From NCBI GenBank assembly GCA_024138015.1, contig JAMXBB010000006.1, positions 70,073,033 through 70,137,032 on the forward strand: a stretch of 64,000 bases of DNA, written 5' to 3'. Each line of letters opens with the position of its first letter. Positions within the stretch are counted from its first letter, which is position 1. The translations under genes and the position numbers were made by a program. The notes under the pieces are model-generated. The model was not told where the DNA came from. It saw nothing but the letters and a program-made list of their open reading frames with translations, and made no database searches. The DNA comes from Lumnitzera littorea. Lineage: Eukaryota; Streptophyta; Magnoliopsida; Myrtales; Combretaceae. Below are positions 14,611 to 27,276 of this stretch, piece after piece.

Positions 14611-14615
14611 GTAAG
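14611..14615. repeat. target-site duplication GTAAG, right copy
   Basis: Identical to 14139-14143 and directly follows the terminal ACA of the solo LTR. Confidence 0.88.
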
Positions 14616-15640
14616 TGTTTTCTAAATTTGTGATTTTCCATGCAATTGACCTTAATTTTAAGAATTTATTTATTTTTATCTTAATTGACCATTATATTTT
14701 GCAAACATGTTCTTTACTTTATAGTATTACTGAAAATTTTGTAATATCTTCATTATTTGTAAATTTTTACCCTTCTTAATGTAATTGTAAAATTAGAAGT
14801 TATAATGATTATAAATTCCTTAAAACTTTGTAATGATTATAATCTTAAAAATCATATTATTTTTTAAAAAGGTAGAAAAATTAAAAGAGTCAGCAAGTCT
14901 GCTTTAGAAAAAGAGTAATTTTTAAATGTATGATTTTAAGTTAAACTAACAATAGTAAATTGAATTTTTCAATAGTTAAAATTTCTAGTCATATAATACC
15001 TATTTATAATTTATGGAATAACAAAAATTAAAAAATCAATATTAGAGTAGTGCAGCATACATAATAGAATATTATGCGATATGGATGTGTATCGCTTGAC
15101 AAGTCATAAAATTTGCATTTCAAGGCTTTAAGACCAAACAATATGTGGTTTGCATGTTATTACCAATTTAGATCTTCATGTATTAGATCTTATTTTTATA
15201 TAAAAACACGTCTTATAAGCTTTTGAATAATATAAAGTTTGCAAAACTAGAATATTGAATGCAAAAATCATGCATAGTAGAGATTATTGGTGTAAAAATA
15301 ATTATTTTAATTTTCAAGATAATTCGTTAATTGAGAAAAATTAGAAATTAACTTTTTACAAACTAATATGTGATCAAATACTAATATATATCAAAATTAA
15401 AGTATAGACATTAAAATATAATATTTTTGCCAGAGTCATTAAGTATGATTAAAAACTAAAGTTTTAACACTAAAATGCAAATAAATGAAACATATTGTTA
15501 ATTTCTTGTTGATGAAAATACTAAATTAAAACCAAATTAAAAGTAGAAATGCTATATCACAAAAATAAGAGTTTAGATATTAAATTGCAGAAAACTGAAA
15601 ATACAAGTACTTTTTTCACATTTTACTTAATATTGTTTTC

Positions 15641-16480
15641 TACCATTCAAGTCAAGCATAATAAAATGTCCGGAAAGTGAAATTGAAATATTTATTTAAT
15701 TTATTCAATTTATTTATTTGGTACATTAGAATGGACGGGAACAATTCGGACAGGCATACGAATTTCCATGAAAGGTTTTTTTCGGTTTTAAGGAACATGA
15801 ATTTAGGGTCAGAAGAAGATAAGAAGGATTAATAAAAGAGTAAGAACTCTTTCCTGATAAAACAGCGTGGGTTTTGTAGATGTGAAGAGAGAGAGAGAGA
15901 GTGGACTTTGTTTTGATTTTGCTTTGCTTTTCATTAGATTACACAAAGGGTGGAGTGTTAACGCCGTTAAAATATTAAACGGCCACCATCTTCTCGTGTT
16001 TATAGGACCCACAACCAAGTAAGAACAAATACTGTTTATAATTTTTTTTCTTTTATTTTTTATTCACTATTTTTTTTCCCTCCTTTACCCTTTCATTTCC
16101 TTACCTTTCCGTTCTTTTCCGTTCTTTTCTTCTCCCTTTCTTTGGCCAGAATTTCAATTACAAATTTCTCTCTTTTTGAGACAACAAAGAAACCAAAAAT
16201 TTGTTTCTCTGCATACCTCTCTGGCGAGAATCGGAATCTCGCTGGAGACTCCATAGATTCCGGTGAGGACATAAGACGAATGAAGATGGCAATAATTAAA
16301 TAATAATTGATTTGAAAATTTTCGTTTTCTTTATGATAAAGAAATCGGAAAACACACAAGAGGAGGGAATATGGAGTTTAGCAAAAACGTTAACGTGCAA
16401 TGCAGGGAAAAAGGAATCGAAGAAGATTAGGTTTTGGAGGATCTTGCACGGCACAGATACAAAAACCCTCCCTTTCCTTA
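15641..16480 (+). promoter_or_regulatory. probable promoter region of the Mei2-like gene
   Basis: This stretch lies between the inverted-repeat element and the untranslated first exon. It is less AT-rich than the DNA on its left and contains a (GA)n tract near 15889-15900 and pyrimidine-rich tracts near 16030-16140. No convincing TATA box could be tied to a start site. Minus-strand frames across 16093-16571 are arginine/glutamate-rich readings of these tracts and show no domain, so I do not call a gene here. The transcription start cannot be set without RNA data. Confidence 0.4.
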
Positions 16481-16593
16481 TGCCGTAATCTATTCGATTT
16501 CTCCTTCTTAATCCATTCCTATGTTTAAATTCGATTACTCTTTCTCTCTCTCCCTCTCTCTCTACTCTCAAATTCTCTCACTTCTAACGGCAG
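16480..16593 (+). other. untranslated first exon of the Mei2-like gene
   Basis: A pyrimidine-rich leader with a (CT)n tract at about 16540-16562 runs into a strong splice donor, CAG|GTGAGT, at 16593/16594. The matching acceptor is 'gttacag' ending at 17000, just before the exon carrying the start codon. A non-coding 5' exon followed by a roughly 400-bp leader intron is therefore proposed. The left limit is only an estimate. Confidence 0.5.
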
Positions 16594-17000
16594 GTGAGTT
16601 TTGTCGTTTCGATCGTTTAATTTTAAGCCGAAAGTTCTTGCCTTTTATGTAAAATCTATCGAATTTTGAAGTTTACTGTTTTATTGTAAGCTGAATTGGG
16701 GTTTTTGAGTGTGGAGTTCGGTTTAAAGGTTTGAAATTCAGCTTCAAGTTTATTGCTTGTACCTTCCTACTTGCGATCTCGTTGATTTTTCGGTGAATTT
16801 AGTTGGAAATTCGAGATATAGCTTTAAATAATTTTTTTTTTACTGTTTGAATTTTTTGGAGAGGCTTATGCTGTGATTTTTTATAATCGATATGTCTACC
16901 TTTGAGATCTTTGGTTCATTTATTGTGTAAATGATTGTTTTAGGATTAAAGTTGTCCCTTTGACTTTAATTATTGTTATCATTTGCATTTGAAGTTACAG

Positions 17001-17116
17001 AATCAGTGTGTGCTCTTTGAATTATGGAAAGCTTATGAAAGTCGGGCCATCAGTATCCTGGCGAAGGTGAAGTAACGAAGTACCTTGTCTAGAGTAGTAG
17101 AATTGGGATCCTCGTC
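17001..17116 (+). promoter_or_regulatory. 5' leader in exon 2 with two short upstream ORFs
   Basis: Between the acceptor at 17000 and the main start at 17117 lie two overlapping small upstream ORFs: 17024-17038 (four codons plus stop) and 17035-17070 (eleven codons plus stop). Their ATGs precede the main ATG, so ribosomes would meet them first. uORFs often dampen translation of plant regulatory genes (general knowledge). Whether these are conserved or used is unknown. Confidence 0.5.
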
Positions 17117-20100
17117 ATGCCATCACCGCTTATGGACCTGAAGGGATTTTCATCCTCATCTCGTTTCTCTGAGGAAACGCTTTTCTCTGGCGAGGTATCG
17201 ATTGCTCGTGGTTTTAGTCCATTGGGTTCCTATCCTATGTCAATAGCGATTTAGCTGTATATATTTAGCTGGTTTTGTGTATTCACTATTCAGTATTTTG
17301 CTGCAACCTTGAATATTTTGTCTCTGTGGTTGTCAGTACATTGTTCTCCATTTCTTGTAGTTTGATCCTTAAGCTTGTGTTTGCAGAGGCAGGTTGGGTT
17401 TTGGAAGTCAGACACCTTGCCTGATCAAAATGGTCAGTGTTTAATATGCACAATTGGCACGGTTATTATGGCCCCTCACAGCAAATGAAGTTGGTTTCTT
17501 TTGACAGCCTGGATGTTGCATTTTTTTGACTCGCTTCATCTGTATTCTCTTTTATGGTTTTCCTCAGCACTAGTAAACTTAATATGATGCTGCTTATAAG
17601 TTGGTTTGAACTTGGTTTTGGAGTTAGAATATGATCTTCTCTGCTCTGATAAGCCCCCTACTTTGAAAGTTGTTCATGTTTATGTACTTTTCAACATGAG
17701 TCTCTTCCTTTAGAAGCTCCATATTTATTGATGTTACACCTTTTGCAAGAGATAATACATAAGCAACTCCACCATTAGGGAGCAAACAATACACTCTCCG
17801 ATGCAGACAAATGGACCCATTTAAAGCTGATATATCATGTGATAAATCCTGTGCTCTAGCAGCTACTATCTGTAATTGAGGCATGAACTTGGAATAATAA
17901 CCACTCAGTTGCTTTTGATTGGGGGATATTCACCATGTTGAGTTGGTTGTATGACAGAATGGAAACTGTGTTAGCTTATAATTTTCCCTATTTTACGTAA
18001 GTATCTTTTTGGGAATAGATCGATAAGGATTGTTCCCCACCTAGGATACAGGAAGGCAAGTTCAATGTCATAAAACTGATTCTTTCGTACATGGATTTGT
18101 GTATCAAATGTGAACTTACCATAACAACTCAGTGATTATTAAATCTGATTCATCAGGGTTTTCCGATAACCTTCTGCACACTTTTCATTGCTGGTACTTG
18201 TTCACTGTTATTAACCTTTCCCAATTTATTGAGATGCACTTGGTTCTCTCAACTTTGAAACAAGTTAGCATGTTCCGGAATGTATAAGTAGAGAGATTTG
18301 CCTCCTTGTAGCGAATTGATCACCTATTCCATTAATTGGAAATATAGCTAGCTACACTCAACTTGATACCAATATTTAAAGAGTAGAAGCTGGTACATCA
18401 ACAATTCTTAAAAAGGCTGACAATTGGTAACCAAAAGTAAGTACAACTTTGATCACAAAGGAAAGCAGCATATGTCGATCCACTCTAGAAAGAACAGTTA
18501 TTGAAAAAGAGATTGACTGGTCTCGATCATACTAGTGCTGATTTTGTGTGAGTTGGTTTTGGATATACTTGCCGATACACAGCAAAATTGAGCCAAGGCC
18601 CCCAACACTTATTCTAATCCATTTTCAGAGAAACAATAGATGGACCATTGGATCATTCACGCTTTTCATGAAACTTTATTATTGTCACCTCTGCTCCTCA
18701 ATTATCAAGTGTATTCTCTTGCATTAAGCTATTCTAGAGAAGGAAAACGTTCTTGTGTATGTTATGATCTTTGAAATGGTTTATTCAAGAATCACTCACC
18801 TATGAGTGTGCATCTCCAAGTAATTTCCCGTGGTTGATTTTGCTGTCATGACTCTTCAAATTGTTGCCCATAAGAGGACTTAGCTTAGAACCTGTGTGTT
18901 TTGTCATGCTTTTGACTTAGTCCATCCTCTTCTCTGGACCTACACATTTAAACCAGTTAAAAGGAAATACCTTGATACATGTAGCTGCCAATCCAACTCC
19001 CTTCTATGTCAAGAATCTAAATAACTCTGACTAGGCATGTACCAAGAACTATCATATTTAATTCCCTTAAGAGCTACCGGGACAACTCTGTGAATTGAGA
19101 TTAAGAACATTATGATACAATAATAGGAACTTTTTCCGTAAAATGTGGTTGATTGTAACTATGTGGTTTCCTCTATTTCCATAAATACTGTCTTGGTTGC
19201 ATTGGTGATTGTAGAACTTCAGCCTTTAAGGGAGAAAGGGCTCATTTGATGCACAAACTACTCTTCAACCATTGCATGATTGGGGAAGGAGGATGAATAT
19301 GTACTTAGCCTTGCCTTTACATTTTGCTTCGAGGTTGTTTGTGCACCTCAAAGTCATGAAGGAGCAACTTGATCATTGAGTCAAGGCATGCCCTCTTTGG
19401 CCTCTATGGAGAAAGTAAATGCAATTTTTTTCTTTTTTTTCCATTTTTCCCTTTTTCCCTTTTTAGCTGCTCTCGTAAGAAGGAATCTACTGTAAGATAC
19501 AGATTTTTAGGTACAGTTTTTGTTAACAGCTCTAGGTATCGCATTTCCATAGCATCTGCTTCAAACTTTTCTTTTTAACTCTTTTGATTCAAACTTGGAT
19601 ATGAACCCTTCCAATAATCCTATTGCAGCTCCCCACTCTTATTTCTAAAGCTTAATTTTGGTAATTATACAAAGCTTTAAATGGTGGCTTGTAGTCATTC
19701 TAAAATGCTAATACAATAAGTATTGACAAGTGATGGTAAAAGAAAGATAAATTTCAAGCCTTTTTTCATATTTCATTGGCAAATAAGTATGTTGTGGGAA
19801 GAATGTAACGCGCATTGTTTATAACCACATGCCATGTGTGATTTGTGTGATGGAAGTGCATGGTACCATTGATATCTAGCAATGTTTGCATTCAGTCCCT
19901 TTTGATGCCATAAATAGCATTACGATTCACCTTATAAAGCTTGAGCTCATCGTTTACCCCTGCCATATACATCAATGTGTGTGCAATATGAAATGCATGT
20001 CCAATACTTTAGGATTTTTTTCTTTTGCTCTTAACTTTAGATGACCTCAACAAAGCAAAAGAAGAGAAGGCATAAAGATTTATAAAATGTCACAACTTCC

Positions 20101-23100
20101 ATGAAGTGTAGTCGTTGAATGTGAAAGGATGTGTCTCCAGTTGTACTTAACTAATAAATATGACTTTTAGATTAATATACATCTTCTAAGTTATTTGGTG
20201 TTTGGATTTTGCAACATGATGTAAAAATATACATAGCACCCTCTGCCTAAATTAGATAAGAGTTTAGATGTTTTTTATGTTTTACTATGCTGATATATTG
20301 CATGATTTTGTCATTAGAAAATGCTTAAGCTTTGGCTGTATCATGGATAGGATTTCCTAGAATCCATTTGCTTTTGCAATAAATGCTGTACTTGTTTGTA
20401 AATTTAGGCCCCTTTTAGTGTTGTGTTGAACTTTTAGTGAATGGCAAGTTGAACATTTCCGACCCTAAGTGCATCCCGAATTCATTTCCTGAGTTCCCAT
20501 AATATCAGATTCATATATTGTTACTTAAATCTTTGCTTTTATCTGCTAAGACAGGTCATTATATAGGTAAATCATTTTCTCCTTCATAAGTATCATTTTC
20601 CATGTTAAACTGAGAACTTTGATATTCTTTCTTGGGGCATTTAATAATTCTCTCATTGTACAAGATACAGGGAGATATTTTCTTGATGTGCAATGTTGAT
20701 TGGCTCAGCTTAATTTTGTTGAGTTAATAAAAGAAGTGGTATTATAGTAGATCATGCACCATTTGCATCAATGCTTTCTTTTGGGCACTTTGATAATCCT
20801 GATTGAAAAGCTATTAGCATGTTCAAGAAGCCAAATGCTTCACTGCCTACATAATGATAAAAGAAATAGGAAATGATGTCGACTGGTACTTTTTTATGTC
20901 TTTAAGTCTATCTAGAGTAATTTCATATTTCTAGGCCGTGACTTGTGAGGTTCTGGTTTAAGGAATAGATAATCCATATTCAGCATATTGTTATGATAAC
21001 TACGTCTGAATCAGATTGTGATTCTCTGTTATAATTTTTTATATTTTCACCAAAAACATGGTCTGAAATTATTAACTTGTTCTGAGATCTGCTGCTTCAT
21101 GTACTATTATTTCTGCTATATCATCTAATTTGTCCTTGTCATCACTAAGAAAAGATCTAATTTTGATGTCAGGAGCAACTGGTGAAAAGTTATTCAATGC
21201 ATCTCCCTTGTCAAAACTTTTACCAGTGGATACTCTGCCTGTGAAATCCCTTGACCATACCGACCCTTTACCAACATTAGAGCAGAAAGCAAATCTTACA
21301 TGGGACATGCCAGCAGCAGTTCAGATGGATAGGGCTGTTCCTCGGTCCTTGGGAATGATGAGACCTATGGACCCAGAACCAGGGTCACAATCAAGTGTCT
21401 GTATCCAGGCAGTATCACCTTTTCTAAATGGTGACAAGATTAATTTGATGGGCAATCGATATGAGAACAGTTTATTCTCAAGCTCACTATCTGACTTGTT
21501 TAGCAGAAAAAGTAATTACTTGGTTTTCTTTCAGCTAGTGTTTATTTACTTTATTGTACTGTACTTGCACAAGTTCTTGAACAGATGCTGTTCATTCGAT
21601 ATTCAAAGTGATGCATTGGCTATGCCCGAATTACTGATTTTCATACTGTGTATGCCCTTGGCACAGTGAAACTCACATCAAATGGCACATTTTATGGTCA
21701 TTCTGTTGATACTGTGGCATCACATTTCGAAGAAGAGGAACCAATTGAATCACTCGAAGAACTTGAAGCTCAGACGATTGGAAACCTCCTCCCTAATGAT
21801 GATGACCTGCTTTCTGGAGTAACTGATGGGCTGGACTTTGTAATGCATCCAGACAAAGGAGATGATGTGGAGGAGTTGGACCTTTTCAGTAGTGTTGGAG
21901 GGATGGATTTGGAAGATGATATTGTATCAGCTGGGCAGAAGAGATTAGAATATCCTGGAGGTGTTTATAATGGTTCAGTGGCTGGTGAGCATCCTTATGG
22001 TGAACACCCGTCTAGAACACTCTTTGTGAGAAACATTAACAGCAACGTCGAAGATTCTGAACTACGTGCTCTTTTTGAGGTTTGTTTCTTTTCCGTTTTT
22101 TTTTTCTTTGTTTACCAATTACTTGTGTATACTTAAGCAATTTCATTTGTATAATGTTCAGCAATATGGAGATATCCGCACTCTATATACCGCGTGCAAG
22201 CATCGTGGTTTTGTTATGATATCTTATTATGACATTAGAGCAGCTCGAACTGCTATGAAAGCACTTCAGAATAAACCATTGAGACGCCGGAAACTCGACA
22301 TACATTATTCAATTCCCAAGGTGGGCTGCCAAATGACCATTATGAATTTTGATGTGAATTTCTTTTTATTATCATGTGAGGCTTGCCATGGTTTCTGAAA
22401 CCTACAGTGTTGGTTGCTTTTTAAACGGTGATAGGTTTAGCTTATTTGCAAACATGTAGATTATGGAATCTCTGTTCCTTCATGAAATACCATTTATCCT
22501 TTATGAATATTTATTCCTTTTATTTTTTTAGTGGTTATTATGAATGTTCATTCTAGTTCTTTGTTATTAATCTCTTATCTAGAATCTGCAGTGTCCCTGC
22601 TTTGTAAATGGCAATAGTTTTACCTTGTGCAAACATATAGATATTATGGCATGACTCTGTTCCTTTGTGGAATGCCATTTGTCAGGATAATCCATCGGAA
22701 AAAGATGCTAATCAGGGAACACTCGTGGTATTTAACGTAGAACCTTCTGTCTCCAATGATGAACTTCATCATATTTTTGGTGATTATGGGGAAATTAAGG
22801 AAGTGAGTTTCTGTGAGTTATAATTGTTTTACTAATAATTGATGCATGATCAGTTATTATATTGTTTGTCTTTGTGTATTGCAGATCCGTGAGACCCCAC
22901 ATAGAAGTAATCACAAGTTTGTTGAATTTTATGATGTTAGAGCTGCAGAGGCTGCTCTTAATGCATTGGACAAGAGTGATATTGCTGGGAAGCAGATCAA
23001 GGTTGAACCAAGTCGCCCAGGAGGTGCTAGACGGTAATGTTATAAAAATTAGCGGTTTTGTCCCATTTTCTTTTGTTTAATTTGATTGGGGCCCCCTTCA

Positions 23101-26100
23101 TTTCTGTGAAAGGAAAATACTCCAATGCTTAGAGAAATGAAAGCCAAATCCTGAAATTTTCTTACCTAAAATGAACGGGATACCTTTTATCTTGTCTTTC
23201 AGCTAATTAATGACTTGATTGTTTGTAGAGTTCTCCATAGCTGATTTTGGTTTCATTTTTGCTAAGAGCAGACCAAATTAATTTGCAAATGAATTCATAG
23301 ATGAATTGGTATTGAAGACAGGTACTTAAATTACAACTGAGTACAGGTGAATTAAGGAACTTGATCACAAAACCATTAATCTAAAAGCAGCAGTATGTTC
23401 TCCCCATTGTACAACTCTTTACTGACTATTGAATTGATTTAATCACCTTTCAATTTTGTATTCATTTGACTCAGTAATTTTAATTCAATTGGAATATGGT
23501 CCCAGATCCATGGGTGAACTATGTTTAAAAGATATCGATTTCTGATAATTCCGGCTTGTTCTTATTCATCTTTGCAATAGCTTTAGAAGCATAAGAGCAG
23601 ATGCTTTTAAAATAACCTTAAAGACTCCAAATCTGGGCTTCTAACCAGCTATAACCTAATCACAGTTGATTGCTACACCCGTACTTAGCTTATTCACTAT
23701 GCAAACTTGGAAACTGGCCTTTTCCAATCAGTTTTGACTGGAGTGCTGCCCTTTTGTGTTTGCAGATTAGGGCAGCAGCCTTCTGTGGACTTGGAGCAAG
23801 ATGAATCTGTTATTTCTGTGCAGCAGAATGCCTCTGCAAACAGCTCAGCTGTGGGGTTCTCTGGTATGTTGATAACATGAAATGACTTTATTATCATATA
23901 AGTTGCCTAGATCTTATTAGACATTAAAAAAAAATGTTGTCTTTCATGGCACTGATGATGAGACCATCTCCAACAGGGGCAATGGTGTCTAGTGCCACAA
24001 ATGACGGAAATATCCTGGCAATGTGCTCTGCACTCCGGTCTCCTATTCTGGAAACTGCATTTCATCATGGGATTTCTTCCAGTGTTCCTGATGGGCTGCC
24101 TTCTTTGCTGAGAGTTGGATCAGCTGGCAATCATCCTGGTCTTACTGAGTCAAGTCATTCACGGGGACAGTTGAAGCTAGATATTCGATCAGTTCCTGGT
24201 TTTCATCCTCACTCACTTCCTGAATATCATGATGGCTTAGCTAATGCCTTTCCCCGCAATTCTCCTGGAACAATGGGTCTAAGCATCAATCAAAGAGCAC
24301 CTGAAAGGATCGATAACCGGCAATTCTGCAGAATTGGCTCAAAAGGACACTCTTTGGAAGTTAATGAAGGTGGTTTGTGTTCAGTCTTTCACTTTTTTCA
24401 TCTTTCCTTCTTCATCTGCACTATGTATACGCTGTTTAAATGGAAGCATCCTTGTAAATATAATAATTACAAGCAGATTCTTCCTTGGCATTAGTCATTT
24501 TGTCTAGGGTTATGGTGAAATGTTATTGAGCATGTCTCCTTTCAGTATTAACAAAATCACTTACCATCTAAAAAATTAGAAAGGTTATGCAATGCAAAAG
24601 AAATGGTAAGGTTTGTGAAACCTTTAAGTTTGCATGATTCATTTCCAGATTTAGTTTCTTTTCATTCCAGTGGAAATGATTAGATCTCAAGAAGTTATCA
24701 AGTTTTGGTGCTGCACACATTTTCTTAGAACTTTTACTAATATTCAAGCCTAGTGCTCTTAGACACTCGATGTATGCATTGTCATTTTATCAATGCAATT
24801 TACCTGATTTTTTTACCAGCCTTAAATTGACAAAATGCCTGCAGCTCACATGCTTTGCCTTCAAGAGAAGAAGCCAATTCATAATTGAGCTAGTCTCTGA
24901 TGATTTTATTGTGTTATCTAATCTCTTTACAGTCTTTGGATCTTCTGGCAATGGGAGCTCTCCTATTCCTGGACATCCTTTTTCTTGGGGGAATTCTTAT
25001 CGTCCTCAACCTCCAAGCATGATGTGGTCAAACTCGCCATCTTTTGTGAATGGCCTTTGTACAGCTTCTCATGCACCAAGACTGCAAGGACTTCATGGGG
25101 CCCCATCTCAAATGTTGAACAGAGTCTTGCCAATAAATAGTCACCATGTTGGGTCTGCACCTACGGTGAACCCATCAATTTGGGACAGGCAACAAGTTTT
25201 TGCCGGAGAATCACCTGATGCTTGTAGTTTTCATCCAGTTTCTCTGGGAAATATGCGGCTCCCTAACAGTTCTCTTCATTCTGTGGAATTTATGCCTCAT
25301 AATATCTTTCCTCCTGGTGGAAACTGTATAGACCTGTCAATGGCACAGAAAAATATTGGACAGCAGTCGCATCATCAAAGGAGCATGATGTTTCCTGGAA
25401 GAGGCCAAATGATGCCACTTGTCTCTTCATTTGATTCTCCAAGTGAACGTGTTCGAAGTCGTAGAAATGAAGGAGCTTCCAGTCAAGCAGATAACAAAAA
25501 ACAATATGATCTTGATATTGACCGCATAATGAGAGGGGAAGATAACCGGACAACACTCATGATCAAGAATATTCCAAACAAGTAAGTGGTTCAATACTTA
25601 ACTACTCATTAAAGTTATATCATTTTTCTAAAATGATCCTAGTTCAGAATTGCTTTGGCATCATTTTATCCTTAGTCGTTGTCTTGTCTCAGTAGTGAGG
25701 TGCATAATTACAGGGAGCCGGTCCTTGAGTTGATGAATTGCAACTGGTGACATTCTCTTAATAAAGTGGTTTCTATAATAAAGAAGAATAATGCTAAGAT
25801 TTACAATGGCTGGTCATTCCTGAGAATGTTGATTGATTAATTTAGATGGTGCTGCAAGTATTTTTTTCTAGACATGTTTATTTTTCAAGATGGCCTTTTG
25901 TTATCAACACAAACTCCATTATTGAAATAATTTTACTAATATGTAAAAAGATATGCCACGCTATATCGTCGCTGTAGTGTCTGAAATTGAGTGGTATTTA
26001 AGCTCAAGAAAGGCAATGAATGAGTATTTAGCAGGTAGATTGCCACACTTATGTTTTTATTTTAGCTACTTGTTCTGGAAAAAATTCTTTGAACCTAGCA

Positions 26101-27276
26101 CAATTGGACATTAAAATCTAGTTAATATACTCGAATGACATTCTTTAGAAAATCTGGATTTGCACTTTCATGGGAAATCATTGTTTCCATAAGATTGTTA
26201 TTTACTGTAGTTTAATGAAAAATTGTCATCTTCCATATATTCTTTTTTTTTTTTACTTGAATTGTCCATCCTCAGGGTTTCAATTTATTTGTTTATTGTG
26301 ATGATGACAACAGATATACTTCAAAGATGCTTTTGGCAGCAATTGATGAACGCCATAGAGGGACATACGATTTCATTTATTTACCAATTGATTTTAAGGT
26401 TAGAGGCATATTCTTGGGAAGTATATCATGATGTTGTGTGTAGGCAATTGTCTTGAGAATGTTTTGTCTCAATTGTTGCAATATTTGCTGCAGAATAAAT
26501 GCAATGTTGGGTATGCTTTCATCAACATGACTGATCCTAGTCAGATTATTCCATTCTATAAGGTCTGTCTTTCCCAACCTCAAATTGTTTGTTTGTTGAT
26601 TTTTTTTTTTTTTATTTGGGTGGATAAATCCAACAGCAAACCGTTGCAACATGAAGCCTATCGATAAAATGTTTTGTGTTCATTGTAGGCATTTAATGGT
26701 AAGAAATGGGAAAAGTTCAATAGTGAAAAGGTAGCATCCCTTGCATATGCTCGTATACAAGGAAAAGCTGCTCTCATTGCGCATTTCCAGAACTCCAGCT
26801 TGATGAATGAGGATAAACGTTGTCGCCCTATTCTCTTTAATACTGAAGGACCTAATGCTGGTGATCAGGTACTTAAAAAAGTTGGCTACTCTTATCAGTA
26901 TGCATGTTGAACCTTGAAAGAACACATTTATGTCTTATGTTCAATATTCTTTAATTAGTAAATTCTCCATTGGTGTTCCTTATACTTGAATAGTACGCTT
27001 GGACAAGATTGAAAATTTTATGCGAAATTATTTACCCCAAAAAAAATTTTACACAAAATGCTGATTTGGTGGTATTGATTGAAACATTGGATCCATTTTG
27101 TCCAAACTACTTTGCAGGTTCCCTTTCCTATGGGGGTGAATGTACGTACTAGACCTGGAAAAGCTCGAACAGCTTCTCTCGAGGAGAACAATCAGGGGAG
27201 CTATCCTGGTTCAACTAATGGGGAGGATTCTCACACTGGGGAAGCATCTATAAGTTCTGTGAAGGACTCGGATTGA
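17117..27276 (+). CDS. Mei2-like RNA-binding protein (AML family), 14 coding exons
   Basis: Coding exons: 17117-17194, 17387-17432, 21173-21511, 21667-22079, 22162-22320, 22686-22802, 22885-23033, 23766-23863, 23977-24369, 24933-25581, 26314-26398, 26494-26562, 26689-26868, 27118-27276. All introns are GT-AG, all phases join, and the sum is 2934 nt (977 residues plus stop). The N-terminus begins MPSPLMDLKGF and has the ERQVGFWKSD motif at about 27-36. RRM1 is about 272-345 (RNP2 LFVRNI, RNP1 HRGFVMISY), RRM2 about 357-432 (VVFNVEP, HKFVEFYD), and the Mei2-specific RRM3 about 804-900 (TTLMIKNIPNK, CNVGYAFIN, KKWEKFNSEKVA). Domain order and length match plant Mei2-like proteins, which bind RNA and act in meiosis, meristem and vegetative development (family knowledge). 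RRM3 is the family hallmark. The start was chosen because it opens exon 2 in frame and matches the usual family N-terminus. The gene looks intact. The subclade was not assigned, so no gene symbol is given. Confidence 0.95.
17433..21172 (+). other. large third intron of the Mei2-like gene
   Basis: The donor follows exon 17387-17432 (ATG|GTCAGT) and the acceptor is 'gatgtcag' at 21172; the codon split 1+2 across the junction gives glycine. At 3.74 kb it is far longer than the other introns of this gene. Short frames on both strands (for example 17624-17884 minus, 19369-19578 plus) show no recognisable domain. An extra unannotated cassette exon cannot be excluded without transcripts. Confidence 0.75.
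25500..26868 (+). other. Mei2-type C-terminal RRM3 encoded over four exons
   Basis: RRM3 starts at the end of exon 24933-25581 and continues through 26314-26398, 26494-26562 and 26689-26868. The RNP2-like motif LMIKNIPN and the RNP1-like motif GYAFIN are both present. The long family-specific extension after the RRM fold (KKWEKFNSEKVASLAYARIQ, then SLMNEDKRCRP) is also intact. In fission-yeast Mei2 this RRM is the essential RNA-contact domain; a similar role here is inference from the family. Confidence 0.9.

Larger units (their letters stand above)
13265..15640. mobile_element. non-autonomous DNA element with long terminal inverted repeats
   Basis: The left arm (about 13275-13520) matches the reverse complement of the right arm (about 15290-15615). 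Shared words, read from each end inwards, include 'cttgtactttcaat' / 'cttgtattttcagt', then 'gcaatttagtattt' / 'gcaatttaatatct', then several 'attttagtgtctat'-type motifs. The repeated 'ttagtgtctaaacttt' theme is common in plant TIR elements. No transposase is encoded; the interior holds a solo LTR (14144-14610). I could not fix exact ends or a target duplication, so superfamily is unknown. Confidence 0.5.

Noticed and set aside
16093..16571. Two overlapping minus-strand frames (88 and 91 codons) upstream of the gene.
   Set aside because: They translate pyrimidine-rich leader tracts into Arg/Glu/Lys-rich strings, overlap the promoter and first exon, and show no domain.
17624..17884. 86-codon minus-strand frame within intron 3 as a nested gene.
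   Set aside because: No domain, no start context or partner exon, and length is within chance for an intron of this size.
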